From Elysia chlorotica (lineage: Eukaryota > Mollusca > Gastropoda > Plakobranchidae): a stretch of DNA of 64,000 nucleotides. The DNA lies in contig RQTK01000338.1 in assembly GCA_003991915.1 (NCBI GenBank), forward strand, positions 264,013 through 328,012. The letters are read 5' to 3'. Below the pieces are notes generated by a model, which saw only the letters and a program-made list of their open reading frames with translations, was not told the origin of the DNA and ran no database searches. The position numbers and the translations under genes are program-made. This document shows, piece by piece, positions 1-12,286 of the stretch (its first letter is position 1; each line of letters begins with the position of its first letter).

Positions 1-3000
1 ATGCAGGTTTTGAAAGCGGCCGCCATGCAGAAAAAAAGATTCACCGTGTTCATCACAGAGTCACACCCAGATAAAAATGGGTGAGTTATAATGTGAAGTT
101 AAACAGGGCCCCAGATAGCTTGGATAGCTCTGAATTAACAGTCAAGAGACAGGGTTTGTCTGATGGTGTTCCCCTCTCTGTATGGGGTTCTTCAAAAACC
201 ATTATAAGATGACTTTAAACTTATCAAAAATTTAATTTTCTCAAGTTAATCTTTTCCCCATGACATCCACACATGTTGTGCATAATATTATTATATGCTC
301 TTTTGCTAATACAAATTTGCATTGCAAAATAATAACCAAAGCTTTTAACTTTTTATACATTCTACAAAATAGTGTTCACACAAGAATAGGCCTTGAATTA
401 TAGGATGTGAATAGGATAAAATAGTTCTTCAAAATTTGTATTCTATAGTCTATGGAGCAATCTGAATCAAACATGTTTTTATATGTCATTTTCGAAATGA
501 GATGATTTTAGATGTTGATGGTAATGCTACATGCATGAAATGAGGCTCTGGATATGTCCTAATGGTTCTCTTTCCTTATAAACAGCATATCGGAGACAAG
601 TCGATCTCGAATTCTCTTCAAAGTGCTTAAGAGTTTTCTTATCAAATAAACATTTTTACGTATGGTTGAATAAAAGTATGGCTATGTCTGTAAAAATAAA
701 AAGCAAATATTGTATGGGTACATGTTTCAAAATTCCTATCCCATTATTGCATAACTCTTTTCAGATACGCTGCTAAAGAAGAATTGTCAGAGGTTGGAAT
801 TCCTACAACAGTGATACTGGACTCTGCCGTTGGGTGAGTGACTGCTCTGGAATCTGCGGGGACTAAGACTTTAATTTGTTTCTAATATTATAAACGACAA
901 AGTTTGGGAATCAAACAAAATTTGAATGATGTCATTGTGTAGGTTACAACGTTGTTGTTTTTTTTTCTAATTTTACTTATTTAAAATTTGAGATTCAAAC
1001 AAGGGATTTAATATTTTGGGATATAGTATGACTAACATGTATTTTTTTAACCTTTTATAAAGGTAAACTTTGAGTTTCAAATAAGGTTTGGTATCACCAT
1101 GACACTTTCTTTTCCTTTCCCAACTGCTCTGGCCTCTCAGATTTTCCTCTCTCTTTTTCTGTGTGATTGTGTGTGTCTCTCTCTCACTGGCTCCGTCCCT
1201 CCCCCCTCTCCTTCCTATAGATTATTATGTTAGATCTTTCTCACTCAAGTACAGTCAACACAATCAATTTGGTTTCTAAAGGCGATATCTGAAAAAATGG
1301 ACTCTCTAAAATTGATTCATGTACACTGTTTATTAGACGGTAACTGAAACTCTATGTAAAGAGGTTCCAAGAGAAAAAAAAATCATTGTCTGTAGTTTTC
1401 ACTTTTTCAATATAATAATGTAAGAGTTAAGCTTGGAAACAAGTCGTTCCTAGCAAATGCCTATTTTCACTCATATTCAAGTAATTCCTGTTTTGATTGA
1501 AACTAGAATTACTTGGGATTGACTGATAGTTTCAAGTATTTCCATATACATGTTACAGACAAACTAGGAAACTAAAATATGCCTATTACATGTTAATAAA
1601 CAAGGAAACTGTAATATGCAACAAACTAGGAAACTGTAATATGCATATTTTCATGTTACATACGATACCAGGATACTTGAATGCACATAATTCTTACATG
1701 TCACACCATGTCATCATGTTTTATCCCCCAGCTACATCATGGAGCGTGTCCAGATGGTGATGGTTGGGGCTGAGGGAATTGTGGAGAACGGTGGCATCAT
1801 CAACAAGGTGTGGATTGAAAGTTTTATGTTGTTGATTAGCGTCCAACGCAAGCACTATATTTGCTGTACTGTGGATGGGTCCCTGATTAACGTCTGACAA
1901 TTTTTAATTTTTTCTCCTAGTTGTACATTTCATATGTTCCCAAGCAGGATCATATACAACAACAGCTCCTAAGACTAATGTCTGACAACGTCACATTCTG
2001 CCACACAGAGACATTGTGGGGATACCATGACTCCTGCCTCAGCCGATCACATTAAAATGACACCGACCCAATCCGTAGGGGACAAAATACAAATACATTT
2101 TTTTACAGATCATATGTTTTGAACTACGGACCTCCCGATTATAACACCGATACTCTACCCCTTGCCCCAGATTACCAGAATCTTATACGGGATATTTCTT
2201 TTATTTCTAATCACAAGAGTTTGTGACTCAGGTAGCAAAAATAGTAAGCCTTGAACTGAAGATTCAAATATTTTCCTCATCTCCTTGTTGGATGGCTATC
2301 TTACAGATTGGCACGTACCCACTGGCTGTATGTGCCAAGCAGATGAACAAACCAGTTTACGTGGTCGCAGAGAGCTTCAAGTTTGTCAGAGCTTTTCCCT
2401 TGAGTCAGAGAGATGTACCAGATGTCTACAAGGTGAGACTTTTAGCCAAACTCAATGCTTGGTCAAACCATACCAGTTTCTTACTAGGGTCGGAGCACAT
2501 TTAATAGAAATCAGGTGTTTCTTGCAGTCAGAAGCATATATGCACTTCAAATTACTTCATTATGTAGTTAAGAAATATTTTGTTTCCTTTTATTTTATTT
2601 TATTTTATGTAGTTTATTGTTTGATTGATTTATTGTGTGTGTTATTGTTAAGATAATATAATTATTGTTCTCAAGTTATGGTTAATTTATATAGAAATTT
2701 AAACGTAATGTTGCGTTAGACTTAGAAAATGAGAAATGCTATAACTTTCTTTCAGTAACATATGGTAGCTTTGATGAGTTACATGTCCCCTTAATTTCCT
2801 GAAAAACATGTGGCCCCGACTTGATGTAAATTGAAAGAGAGGAGTTGAACTTTACCGTCATCTCGTTTGAACCAAAATGGACATTAGAGGCCCTAATTAG
2901 CTACCAATAATGGACATGTATCAAAGGAACTTCTCTCTGCCTTTATGGACTTTTTTTTGGGTTGTTTTTGTTGTGTTTTTTTTTTTTTGTATTTCTTATT

Positions 3001-3500
3001 TAGCTTCAATTTTGTGTCATAATGGTGAAATGATGAGTTAATTTTTTAAGTATTATAAACAATAAAGTGGAATTCACTAAAGATAAATCCTCTTTAGGGC
3101 AACTTAGAAGTTTATTTTATCCAAAGTTTATATTAAAAAAATATCTGTGAAGTAAAAAAATCAATTATGCCTTGGAAATAATTATTATATATAAAGCCAT
3201 ATAAAAAGGATTTATCGTAAGCAGATTCAACTCTAATTATAAAACTGTATAAACAATTATTCAAGAAGAATCTTTTGTTTTTCAACTACTGAAAAGCTTA
3301 TGATGAACACTACCCTGTATAATACTGTAAAATGTTGCTTGCAGTACCGTGCGTCCACAATCCGGGCGGGGAAAGATCTGGAGCAGGAGCATCCGCTGGT
3401 TGACTACACAAGCCCAGAATTCATCAGCCTCATGTTCACAGACCTGGGCGTGTTGACACCATCTGCCGTCAGCGACGAGCTAATCAAGTTATATTGTTGA
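1..3500 (+). CDS. EIF2B1: EIF2B1, eIF2B subunit alpha, C-terminal half (5' end outside window)
   Basis: This encodes the regulatory alpha subunit of eIF2B, the cytosolic GDP/GTP exchange factor for initiation factor eIF2. Exons: (<1)1-80, 765-833, 1732-1807, 2307-2432 and 3345-3500 (TGA 3498-3500), all with GT/AG borders and compatible phases. The translated exons carry family landmarks in order: [55 protein letters not shown], then the C terminus [21 protein letters not shown], which is nearly invariant in animal eIF2B alpha. About 167 codons are present, roughly the last half of a subunit of about 300 residues; the N-terminal helical domain lies upstream. Base 1 may be coding, or the exon may start at base 7 after a CAG acceptor. 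A reverse SINE sits in the third visible intron. A candidate AATAAA lies at 3609-3614. Confidence 0.95.
1835..2170 (-). mobile_element. tRNA-derived SINE in EIF2B1 intron
   Basis: The reverse strand reads a tRNA-like head (2110-2165, remnants of box A and box B), a body containing the GTGTCAnnnTAATGTGA-like core and the GCCACACAGAGACA segment, and a tail ending near the TTGGACGC motif. The same modules recur at 8595-8850, 10060-10290, 38480-39050 and 52463-52740, so this is a repeat family and not part of the gene. The copy is diverged and contains a short T-rich insertion. Confidence 0.75.
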
Positions 3501-5338
3501 TGGCATAGTGTTAGTTGTTTGTTGTTATGTTATGGTTTTGTTGCGTTAAGGAATATAAACTTGCTTTCAATGCATTTATAAATCTGTCCCCATTGAAAGT
3601 TATCACTAAATAAAAGTGAAAGCTGCAACAGAAAATTACTAAATTTGCAAAAAAGTTGCAGCCATAATGGATTAAAAAAAGAGAAAAGTTGTTATATGGC
3701 CAATAGTTGCATAGAAAAGTTGCAAGTGCCATCATGACTCTCCGGGTTGACAGAAAAACAGATAACAATTGTTTTTTTGTCCTTTTACTTTCTATTCCTA
3801 TTAGTTAGGAACTTTTTGTCAAAATGGTGAAAGGTGAGCTTATTTTGGAATACATGTGTTATAAACAATTTGGAAAAAAACAGTACAGATCTTGAATCTT
3901 ACACCACAGTCCTTTCTCTATAAAGTGTAATTATGGTTTGGGTCACTTGTAATTTTCAACAGGTTTGGATTCATATTATCATTGATTAAATTATGAAACA
4001 AATTATTTTGTTTTGTTTTGATTTTTTTTTCATGTGTTTGATTGAAGGTTGTTGAGTGAGTGTTTTCATAGGCTACATGTATGTGTTGGTGCTTGTTTGA
4101 ATTATAATTACTTCTCTTTCTAAAATCTGAACAGAAAACATATGATGCGTTTATTTTAATCTTGATTTTGTTGTCCTTTTTGTATGTCTTTTGTTAATAT
4201 GATTCGTGTATGTTTTACCATTTATGCTCATGTTGCATGACTCTGAAATGTGCATCAAAATGGTGAACACTTCTTCAATAATAAAGACCATGTAAAACAT
4301 CATATTAATCTGTATCACTTTGTTTCATTACTTTTAGGAGTTGTTTTGTTGTTATTGTTTTTGCCATCATTTCTTTTTAACATTATTATTTTACTTTTGT
4401 TAGAAAAAATATAGAGCCATTGTAGTGTATGTTTCAATACACATAGTAAATTTGTTTCAACTGGACTACCGCAAGAGAAAATGGATAGTTTAAAAAATCA
4501 AGCTGATCAAAACAGTGATGTAGTTGTGATACATGTATGATTTGTAGAGTTTACTTCAGTTCATCTTTCAAAATTTTTATTTTGCTCTCGATCTTTTAAA
4601 GGTGCCTTTGAAAAAACAAATTTAATGTTGGTTTATTATGGAGTTCATAGGTTCACTTGTTAAATAAAAATTGATAATACATGTAATTATAAGGTCCAAT
4701 TTTTATTTTTATATAGCGCTACATTTAGTTTTACTAGGTACTGCTGTGTGCATTCTTCATGGCTAAAAAAAGAATAATTATAATATAATATTTTACTGAT
4801 CTAAAAATAGAATCATTATTGTATACATCATCACTGTGTTACAATTTTTGGCATAAATCATTTTTGTTACTTTCAAGATAATAAAAAAACTATTATTTCC
4901 TTATTTTTGCTTCAAAATACACACAAGTTTCTAATACATACATAAGTAATTTTTCAAGACAAAGCAAAAATCTATAGTCTCACTTATACTATAATGGTCG
5001 CAACATGCGGATTATTACAATAGAACTATATTACATGTAACAATAAATTCTCAAATAAATGGGCCGTTAAGAATTTCAATTAAGACACCAAAAATATGCA
5101 TATAATATAAAAATCATATTATGATTCCTTATTCTAAAAATAGAAATGCACATAAGTAATTAGTGTTTTAGTTGAAAAAAAAAGATATACAATTTTAATT
5201 GAGAATGCGTCAAAATAACGATCCAGATACTCCATCCTCTTGAAAAAAGGGGGGTGTATGGGAAGAGCATTTACGAACAAATGGTGTGGTGTTTTAATAT
5301 TTTCTTTAAACATTGCTCTGTTTGCTCTCTCTCTTCCT

Positions 5339-5393
<55 letters not shown>

Positions 5394-5814
5394 TCTCAAT
5401 GTAGCGGAACGAATATAGTAGAAAATTCCAATTTTTGTGTGTGCCAGTGACTGAAATGCAGACGTTCTTTGCAGCTGTGCTATTTATTGTTAAATCCGCC
5501 TTTTCGGTTCCTGAAAGAGTCAAAGGTTGACCAAAGTAATAATCTCAATTTTTCGTCATTTAGTTCCAACTTATTAGCTTTCATCCAGTCTTTCACTTAC
5601 TTAATACAACTTTGAATTGTAGTTATAGCATTGTCAATATTATTTGGATCACAATCAAAATAAAGTTTGATTGTCATCAGCTTAAAAATAATAAATTTAA
5701 CTTTATTTTGTCAGTATATTGGCTGCGTATTAAGGGTAAAATAAAACCATGATGTTCACCCAAACTGATCGCAACCCAAATTCACTGCTTAAAAACGAAT
5801 TCATTTTACATTGC
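3501..5814. other. Intergenic, no gene recognised
   Basis: AT-rich DNA downstream of EIF2B1 with T-runs, several TACATGTA octamers (4074, 4530, 4678, 5032) and one (CT)n tract. The open frames here are short and resemble nothing I recognise. Confidence 0.6.
5347..5397. repeat. (CT)n microsatellite
   Basis: Near-perfect CT dinucleotide run preceded by a short C-run. The reverse-strand frame through it gives an RE/ER-repeat peptide that is not a protein. Confidence 0.95.
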
Positions 5815-5915
5815 TATGAAAGAAACCAGAGGAGGTGCGTCAGCGGGGATCGAACCTGAAACCTTTGAACAGAAGGCACACAACCTACCCTTGGACCACC
5901 TTGCCCCAAGTCGTC
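5815..5915 (-). mobile_element. tRNA-like SINE head
   Basis: The reverse strand contains an A-box-like segment (GGTGGTCCAAGGGTAGG) and a B-box-like segment (CAGGTTCGATCCCC) at tRNA-like spacing. It does not fold as an intact tRNA, so it is read as a SINE head or tRNA relic. The head differs from the commoner family in the window. Confidence 0.5.
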
Positions 5916-6719
5916 TAGAAATGCATGATTGTATGACATTTTCCTATTCAGCTCATATCTATACTATTCTATACTATTTTAATCATATATCGGTGACAAC
6001 TACTTAGGCTAGTACCCCATACCCATAATTATGATAATTATTGTTATGTACAACTACAAGTCAAATACATGTATGGTATAAACAACTAAAAGCCTACGAA
6101 TAACGCTCTTACAACACTTCTGTGCTGACTGCCTGAGACTGTCTATTTGCGTTGAATTATAAAACAAACGTGATGAAGGAAAGACAAAAACAATAAACAC
6201 AGGTATATAGAACAGGTCATAGCAAAATCAAACATTTCTTGATATAACTTTTTAAATTTATTTCATCCAATGCTTAAATACATGTATGGTCTTCCTATGG
6301 ACAAAGAAACTTCACTCTATTCGTCTTAAGGTTGTTTTTAAAGGATGTTTTACGGTATCGATTGCCAAACAGTCGTGCGTGACAATGGGCGGAGATGCAC
6401 CAGCTGTTAGAGACATTTTTATTTAGGATTTGGGTTATAACAATCTTTGGATTTAAGTTCAACTTCAAACTAAAAAGCAGTTTCTCTAAAGTCAATGCGA
6501 AAAATATCACCAGACAACATGTCTTATAATGTTCATTCTGTGATTAGGGAGTATTGATATTTCAGCTCTGTCTCGTGGTAGCAATATGCTAAGCTGTCAG
6601 ATGTTAATCTTTGAGCCCGTATGCAATATGACCTGTAGCTAGTTGTTGACTATGGACCTTATGGCACCAACAAACCAAAACATGTTTATTTCATTTAGTA
6701 CTTAACTCTTCCTTAACAT
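5916..6719. other. Intergenic, nothing recognised
   Basis: Unique-looking AT-rich DNA with two TACATGTA octamers (6066, 6279). No coding signal was recognised. Confidence 0.5.
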
Positions 6720-6785
6720 GTAGGTAGGTAGGTAGGTAAGTAGGTAGGTAGATAGGTAGGTAGATAGATAGACAGACAGACAGAC

Positions 6786-6867
<82 letters not shown>
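6720..6867. repeat. (GGTA)n/(GATA)n microsatellite
   Basis: A GGTA block grades into a long GATA block with a short GACA stretch between them. Mutational drift between related tetranucleotides is visible along the array. Confidence 0.95.
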
Positions 6868-6975
6868 CGAAAGAGACAGACAGAGACAAAGACAGAGAGG
6901 GAGTGCTAGTGTATGAACTAGAAATAAACATACAATGTTGAAACAAGAATGATTAAACGTTACTGTGGCTCCAGG

Positions 6976-7195
6976 GCCAGATGCCTTGCGATTACGAGAC
7001 CGTGGGCGAAAACGAAAACGATAGGTGAGTGAGTTTGTTTTTACGGCACGTCAGCACGGTATAGGTAAGTTAAACTGCACTGGCGTCCAACCATAGTTCC
7101 ATTCTAGACTTACGCAGCTTTCTAGTGGATAATGCTTAATGGACGTGATTATCTTACCCGTTTATCGTCGTATGCATCGCAAAGCCCGTAATTAA
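6976..7195. repeat. Dispersed repeat, copy 1 of 2
   Basis: Shares ordered blocks with 20488-20670: AGATGCCTTnC, CGATAGGTAAG, the CTGCACYGGCGTCCAA type motif, ACTTACGnAGC and TATCGCAAnG. No coding content. Class unknown; probably an old SINE or other non-coding retroelement. Confidence 0.5.
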
Positions 7196-7640
7196 ACACG
7201 ATTCTGGTTTTGTTTACTCTTACTTTACGACACAAAGCCAGTCTTATTTTCTTTCAATCGGAGTTTAGCAAAATTCTTTTTTATATCTTATACAATGAAG
7301 GAAATTCCACAACATCCAAAACGATAAGAAAATTGAAATAATTATTAGCTTTGTGCGACTGCTCCTATCACAACAAAACCATTTAAGATGATGCAAAGAT
7401 GCGTAATTGCGCTTTAGACAGGAAATCAGACAAAAGGGTGTAGCAACATTTTAATATGGCCTAGGTGTCATGTCACGACAACGTTAGTCCTAAATTTGGA
7501 TATATATATTGAGATTAAAACAAAACAAAACACATGACTGTTCTACTAGACAGGTAATGATGGTAGGCCTATAAAATATGACAAAGTCAGTCCTCAATCT
7601 TAGAAGATGGCGAAAAAATAATATTTAAAAATAGCAACAG

Positions 7641-7800
7641 GCAGTGTCGGATTTAGGTTGCAGCTTAGACCTGGGGCACCTCACTCCCTTAAGATGGTCC
7701 TTGGATGAAAATTTTTACAAAGCGTTTTAAAGGGGAATCGCTTCTGGTGGGGGGGGGGGGAAGGTGCTTTCAGTGGGAGAGTCCGGGGCCCAGCTTTTCT
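7641..7800 (+). mobile_element. Possible hAT-like non-autonomous element, copy 1
   Basis: Begins CAGTGTCGGATTTAGG, close to the CAGTGGCGGATTTAGG end seen in hAT-type elements, and shares CTCACTCCnTTAnG, TTGGATG and GCGCTTCTGGTGG-like blocks with 18492-18665. A matching right-hand inverted repeat was not found, so the copy is truncated or the class is wrong. Contains a G-run at about 7748-7760. Confidence 0.4.
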
Positions 7801-7805
7801 TGGAA

Positions 7806-8020
7806 TGAGGTGGCCCAACGGCAGAGCACACATCTTTGTAGGAGTCTTTGGTTCGAACTCCAATCAGACCGCTTCGTTAACTACAGATCGGGGTCAGTAT
7901 AATGCGATTGGCTGAGACGGAAGGCCTGTTATCACTGCTGTGTTTCTGTTTGGCGGCAAGCAATAGATTATCAGAATTTATACATGGGACCCATCTGCGA
8001 CATAAACTAGTTGCTGGCCT
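7806..8020 (+). mobile_element. tRNA-derived SINE, forward copy
   Basis: Head with GGTGGCCCAACGGCAGAGC (A-box region) and TTGGTTCGAACTCC (B-box), followed by the GGTCAGTATAATG core and the GGCTGAGACGG body shared by the family. Short open frames here are incidental. Confidence 0.7.
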
Positions 8021-8299
8021 AAAAACTAAAGTTGGTCCCATATTCTTTGAAACAACGTTGGCAAACCAAGAGTTGAGTCCTGATTGTAGGCTATTAGGCA
8101 AACGGTATTTGTGAGGTAGATCGTCATTACTGTCATCATCGCACTTTGCTTTCACAGATCTCAAGAGTCTCAGTTACTTATTCTGTGTTGGCATAGGGCT
8201 TAAAGAAATTAGCATAATAAACCAAACAATTAACTAACCAAAAGCACATAACCATATACACGTACATGTACTATTATGAAGCATCACCTGCTCCTATCT

Positions 8300-8400
8300 T
8301 TAACTGGTTGGGTCGGTGTCAGTATAATGTGCCCCCCCCCCCCCCCCCCCCCGGCCCCCCAGAGGAACCCAGGAGACGTTAAACCCTATAGAGAACCTGC
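8300..8400 (+). mobile_element. 5'-truncated SINE with poly-C tract
   Basis: Contains the family core GGTCGGTGTCAGTATAATGT, a C-run of about 21 bases (8332-8352), then the tail module GGAACCCAGGAGACGTTAAA. The same tail module occurs at 20336-20360 and, diverged, at 22862-22890. Confidence 0.65.
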
Positions 8401-8594
8401 TACCCTATCGATAATTAAGAACACAACAGCCTATCCTGAGATGAATAATTTATTCGCTTGATTTGATCAAATCGCCATTTCAAGGCTCATGGGATATTAG
8501 GTGGTAGTGCATTGTGGACATGTTATGTTTCGGATGTGCGATAGGGGAGTAACACGGAGTTCGATATGGAGTGGAGTGGGATGATGATAAGTTG

Positions 8595-8850
8595 AGTTGG
8601 TTGCTTTATGTCCACCGTCTACTATATTAAGACTGTACTGTGGGCAGGTCCCCAGACAAACGCCTGTCAATTTCATTCGCTGCTACACAAAGACATCGTG
8701 GGGATGCCATGACATTACTCATATCTCACCTGGTCAAATTATGCCTACACGGGCCCAACCAGCATTGGGCGAGATAGATTTTAAATCGACCATGTGTTTC
8801 GAACCAGGGACCTCCCGATTGGAGGACCAACGCTCTACCACTGGTACCAT
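8595..8850 (-). mobile_element. tRNA-derived SINE, reverse copy
   Basis: Read on the reverse strand: a head with GGTAGAGCGTTGGTCC and CCTGGTTCGAAACA, then the core and the body (TGTGTAGCAGCGAATGAAAT region) up to the GGGGACCTGCCC end. Same module order as the copies at 1835-2170 and 38480-39050. Confidence 0.75.
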
Positions 8851-9239
8851 CTCGCCACCCGCTCGAAGTGGACTGAGTGGGCTCTACGAATTCCAATGTT
8901 GTTTTTTTTTGGCTTCTTACGCCGAACGTGATCGAATGAGTCCGACCTCTTTCTCACAAAAGTCACGTGATGCTTGTAAGCCGTATAATTAAACATTAAT
9001 ATCTATCTCTAGCCCAATCAGCAGATTGCTTACAAAAATATTACAACTATCACGTGATTTTGTTAACGTTTTTTTTTTTTTTGAGAGAAAAAGGTCATCC
9101 CCATTGGCTAAAGGGGCTTCGTGATCCACACGACGGCAATCTTTTCTGATCGTTTATTGGCTTCGTAAGTCTAGTATAGAGCTCTGATCGGACAGTGGTG
9201 CAGATTCACTTTCCTGTAGTCTTCGTTTTTCTCTATAGG

Positions 9240-10290
9240 CCTTGTTATTGCAAGGTCTCTTATATTGGGTCTGGAGACCCAGGAATGAAGGCTGATATCT
9301 CTACAAGCTACCGCACAAGGACAGAGCGGGCAATACCAGGACTTTTCTCTCAGCTGGTCACATTATATTGACAACCAGTAGGGGACGAAATTGGACATCT
9401 AAAGGTTTTACTGATTGTGGGGTTCGAAGTTATTGCAAGGTGTCTTATATTGGGTCTGGAGTTCCATCTCTTATATTGTGTCTGGAGACCCATCTATTAT
9501 ATTGTGTCTGGAGACCTATCTCTTATATTGTGTCTGGAGACCTATCTCTTATATTGTGTCTGGAGACCTATCTCTTATATTGGGTCTGGAGACCTATCTC
9601 TTATATTGGGTCTGGAGTTCCATCTCTTATATTGGGTCTGGAGATCCATCTCTTATATTGGGTCTGGAGACCCATCTCTTATATTGGGTCTGGAGACCTA
9701 TCTCTTATATTGGGTCTGGAGACCTATCTCTTATATTGGGTCTGGAGACCTATCTCTTATATTGGGTATGGAGATCCATCTCTTATATTGGGTCTGAAGA
9801 GCTATCTCTTATATTGGGTCTGGAGACATATCTCTTATATTGTGTCTGGAGACATATCTCTTATATTGTGTCTGGAGACCTATCTCTTATATTGGGTCTG
9901 GAGACCTATCTCTTATATTGGGTCTGGAGACCTATCTCTTATATTGGGTCTGGAGACCTATCTCTTATATTGGGTCTGGAGACCTATCTCTTATATTGGG
10001 TCTGGAGACCTATCTCTTATATTGGGTCTGGAGATCCATCTCTTATATTGGGTCTGGAGACCCATCTCTTATATTGGGTCTGTAGATCCAGGAATGAAGG
10101 CTGATATCTCTTCAAGCTACCACACAAGGACAGAGCGGGCGATACCAGGATTTTTTTCTCAGCTGGTCACATTATATTGACAACCAGTAGGGGACGAAAT
10201 TGGACATCTAAAGGTTTGACTGATTGTGGGGTTCGAACCAGGGACCTTCCGATTGTGAGACCAACGCTCTACCACTGGCGCCAGTTCGCA
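9240..10290 (-). mobile_element. SINE complex carrying an expanded internal minisatellite
   Basis: Two reverse-strand SINE body segments (9279-9430 and 10079-10236) flank the array at 9443-10090. They share CAGGAATGAAGGCTGATATC, AGCTGGTCACATTATATTGA and GTAGGGGACGAAATTGGACA. Only the right copy keeps the tRNA-like head (10230-10285, with B-box GGTTCGAAC and A-box region). The left copy breaks off at GGGGTTCGAA and runs into the array. Confidence 0.75.
9443..10090. repeat. 26-bp minisatellite, about 25 units
   Basis: Contiguous head-to-tail units of 26 bp, consensus TCTTATATTGGGTCTGGAGA plus CCTATC, with variants at a few fixed positions (TGTG for TGGG; TTCCATC or CCCATC for CCTATC). There are no spacers. 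The unit resembles a stretch of the SINE body around its GGTCT(C/G)(A/G)AGAC motif, so the array looks like an internal expansion of the element. 26 is not a multiple of 3, so each of the three forward frames reads a different repeat peptide; none is a gene. Confidence 0.93.
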
Positions 10291-10325
10291 TCAGCCGTTC
10301 AGATTTTACTTTATAAGTAATACGC

Positions 10326-10515
10326 TGTCTGGACGCCCAAAATTGGCAACAAGGCCAGATTGTGATTGTGGTCCCAAGACGTAAGATTTACATTTTTTTA
10401 CAAGCTGCCACGCAGAGACATCGGTGAGGGCTACCAGGAGTTTACCAGCCGATCACACTCCACTGACTCGTACCCAACCAGCTGAGAGCAAGCGGTTCCA
10501 TCAAGAATTGAACTG
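10326..10515 (-). mobile_element. SINE remnant
   Basis: Reverse-strand copy with the GCCACGCAGAGACATCG body, the CCAGCCGATCACACT core and a decayed B-box (AAGAATTGAAC). More diverged than its neighbour at 10060-10290. Confidence 0.55.
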
Positions 10516-10768
10516 ACTTACTAGACTTAAGCCTCTTGATTCCTTGAGGAACATAGGGCCTCAACAAAGCTCCGCCAACGGACTCGACTTTGGCAGGTCC
10601 TTCTTAGCACTGCCCATGTTGTTCCTGACGCCTTCACTTCTTCTTCAACACTCCTTCTCCAGGATTGTTTGGGACGACCTACTTTCCTCTTTCCTTGTGG
10701 GTTCCAGAAGAATTGAACTAGAGGCTTTCCGATTAAAACTCGTGCGTTATGCCATTGAACCACTTCAA
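10515..10768 (-). mobile_element. LINE 3' end fused to a tRNA-like head
   Basis: On the reverse strand, 10709 to 10515 encodes WNPQGKRKVGRPKQSWRR followed by WAVLRRTCQSRVRWRSFVEA and CSSRNQ. This is the characteristic C terminus of a non-LTR retrotransposon endonuclease/reverse transcriptase polyprotein. Directly upstream on the same strand (10768-10710) is a tRNA-like head: GTGGTTCAATGGCATAACGC and AGTTCAATTC as degenerate A and B boxes. The fusion is in one open frame only by chance. The clade of the LINE cannot be settled from about 60 residues. Confidence 0.7.
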
Positions 10769-10859
10769 CATTTAAAACCTCCCTCACATTTCCCGAAGAG
10801 ACATTTGTGGAAACGACTAACTTCAAATGTAATGCCTTATACATAAGTATAAGGTGTTA

Positions 10860-11165
10860 GTTTAGACTAGACTAAAACATCAAACCTACTAATTGCCCGT
10901 TAGTCCAGCCCTCTAAAACTGAACTATGCGGTAAACATATATACATATATAATTATATATACACCAACGTAAGCGTTAGTCTATTAACCGCCTGAAAATA
11001 AACATGCTTCAAGTTCTATACCCCAAAACACATCCACCCACGCAATCATTCGCCAGGGTTTCTACTCTTCATCGCTTTCTTTTTCTAAAATTTAAGTTAC
11101 TGTACCAGAAAGTTCGGCAAAATGAGGAAAGCGAAAACTGAATTTTGTACGCAGAAATCGAGCGT
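10860..11165. other. Intergenic, nothing recognised
   Basis: No coding or repeat signal beyond a short AT-rich palindromic stretch near 10940-10960. Confidence 0.5.
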
Positions 11166-11300
11166 CTCTTAGTTTAAAGACTCGAGAGCGGGATACTCAT
11201 GACTTGGTGGTCACATTTAATTTCCCAAATTAGTAGAGATCGCTGATTGTACCTGAAGCCTTCCGACTAGGAGCCACTTGTTCTATCTCTACCTTTGGAG
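11166..11300 (-). mobile_element. Decayed SINE
   Basis: Reverse-strand remnants of the family body (TTGGTGGTCACATTTAATTT, AGTAGAGATCGCTGATTG) and of a tRNA-like head (CCTTCCGACTAGGAGCC...). Low identity. Confidence 0.4.
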
Positions 11301-11854
11301 AGCTTCGTCCTCCACTTGGAAATAAAAACGAATACATGTAGTTGGAAAAGGTTAATGTCTTGTTTGATAAATTTCAGGAAAACACTTTTGCGAAGCCGAC
11401 TCAAAGATAATTATTAGCTATTCTTATTTACACACAAACATTTTTTAAGATATAGAGGTTAAAATCCAACAAAATATCTTTTCATATCAAAATTATATTT
11501 TAAATCAAAACCATCTTTGTGTACGTGTCACAAAATTAGTGGGTATCGCACTTGAATTTTTGTTGGCTGTTTTTGTTTTCCCCAGTCAAACATTTGGAAG
11601 TTGTGGACATGGTCGATGTAGTTGAGGCTCCCAGAAGGCTTCGTTGATGGCTGTTTCCGACAAGTCTCAGGGGAATTCTGGGTAATGTGATAAGAGACCG
11701 GAGGCAGCTATCATCGGTCACTGCGGTCTGTCTGGCCATACTCACCACAGAATAGAAAGGAGAAAAGGAGAAAAGGACAAATTTATCTACAATAGTTATA
11801 GTAATGCACTTGTATTGTATGTTGCTTGGGGTGGTCGTCTTTGGAATTCTGTAA

Positions 11855-11945
11855 GTGTGTGTGTGAGTGTGTGTGTGAGTGGGTGATTGGTTACGTAAGC
11901 ATTGAGATCCCATTAGGGCTCACAGAGGTGTTAGAAGGAAAGAGG

Positions 11946-12001
<56 letters not shown>

Positions 12002-12215
12002 GACACACACACAAACAAACACACACACACACGCACAGAGATAGGCAGACAGACAGGCAGACAGACAGACAGACCGACAGACAGACAGACATACAAATAG
12101 ACAGACAGAGACAGGCAGACAGATATACACACAGAGACTGAGAGACAGACATGCATACAGGTAAAAAGACAGACAGAGAGAGAGAGGGAAAGACAAAGGC
12201 AAAGACAGAAAATAG

Positions 12216-12286
<71 letters not shown>

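Noticed and set aside
9443-10090. CRISPR-like regular repeats
   Set aside because: Units are contiguous, with no spacers, in a eukaryotic genome.
9368-10180. 270-codon forward frame of repeated ISYIGSGDLSLILGLETYLL-type peptide
   Set aside because: It is the translation of the 26-bp minisatellite; all three forward frames are open because the unit lacks stops.
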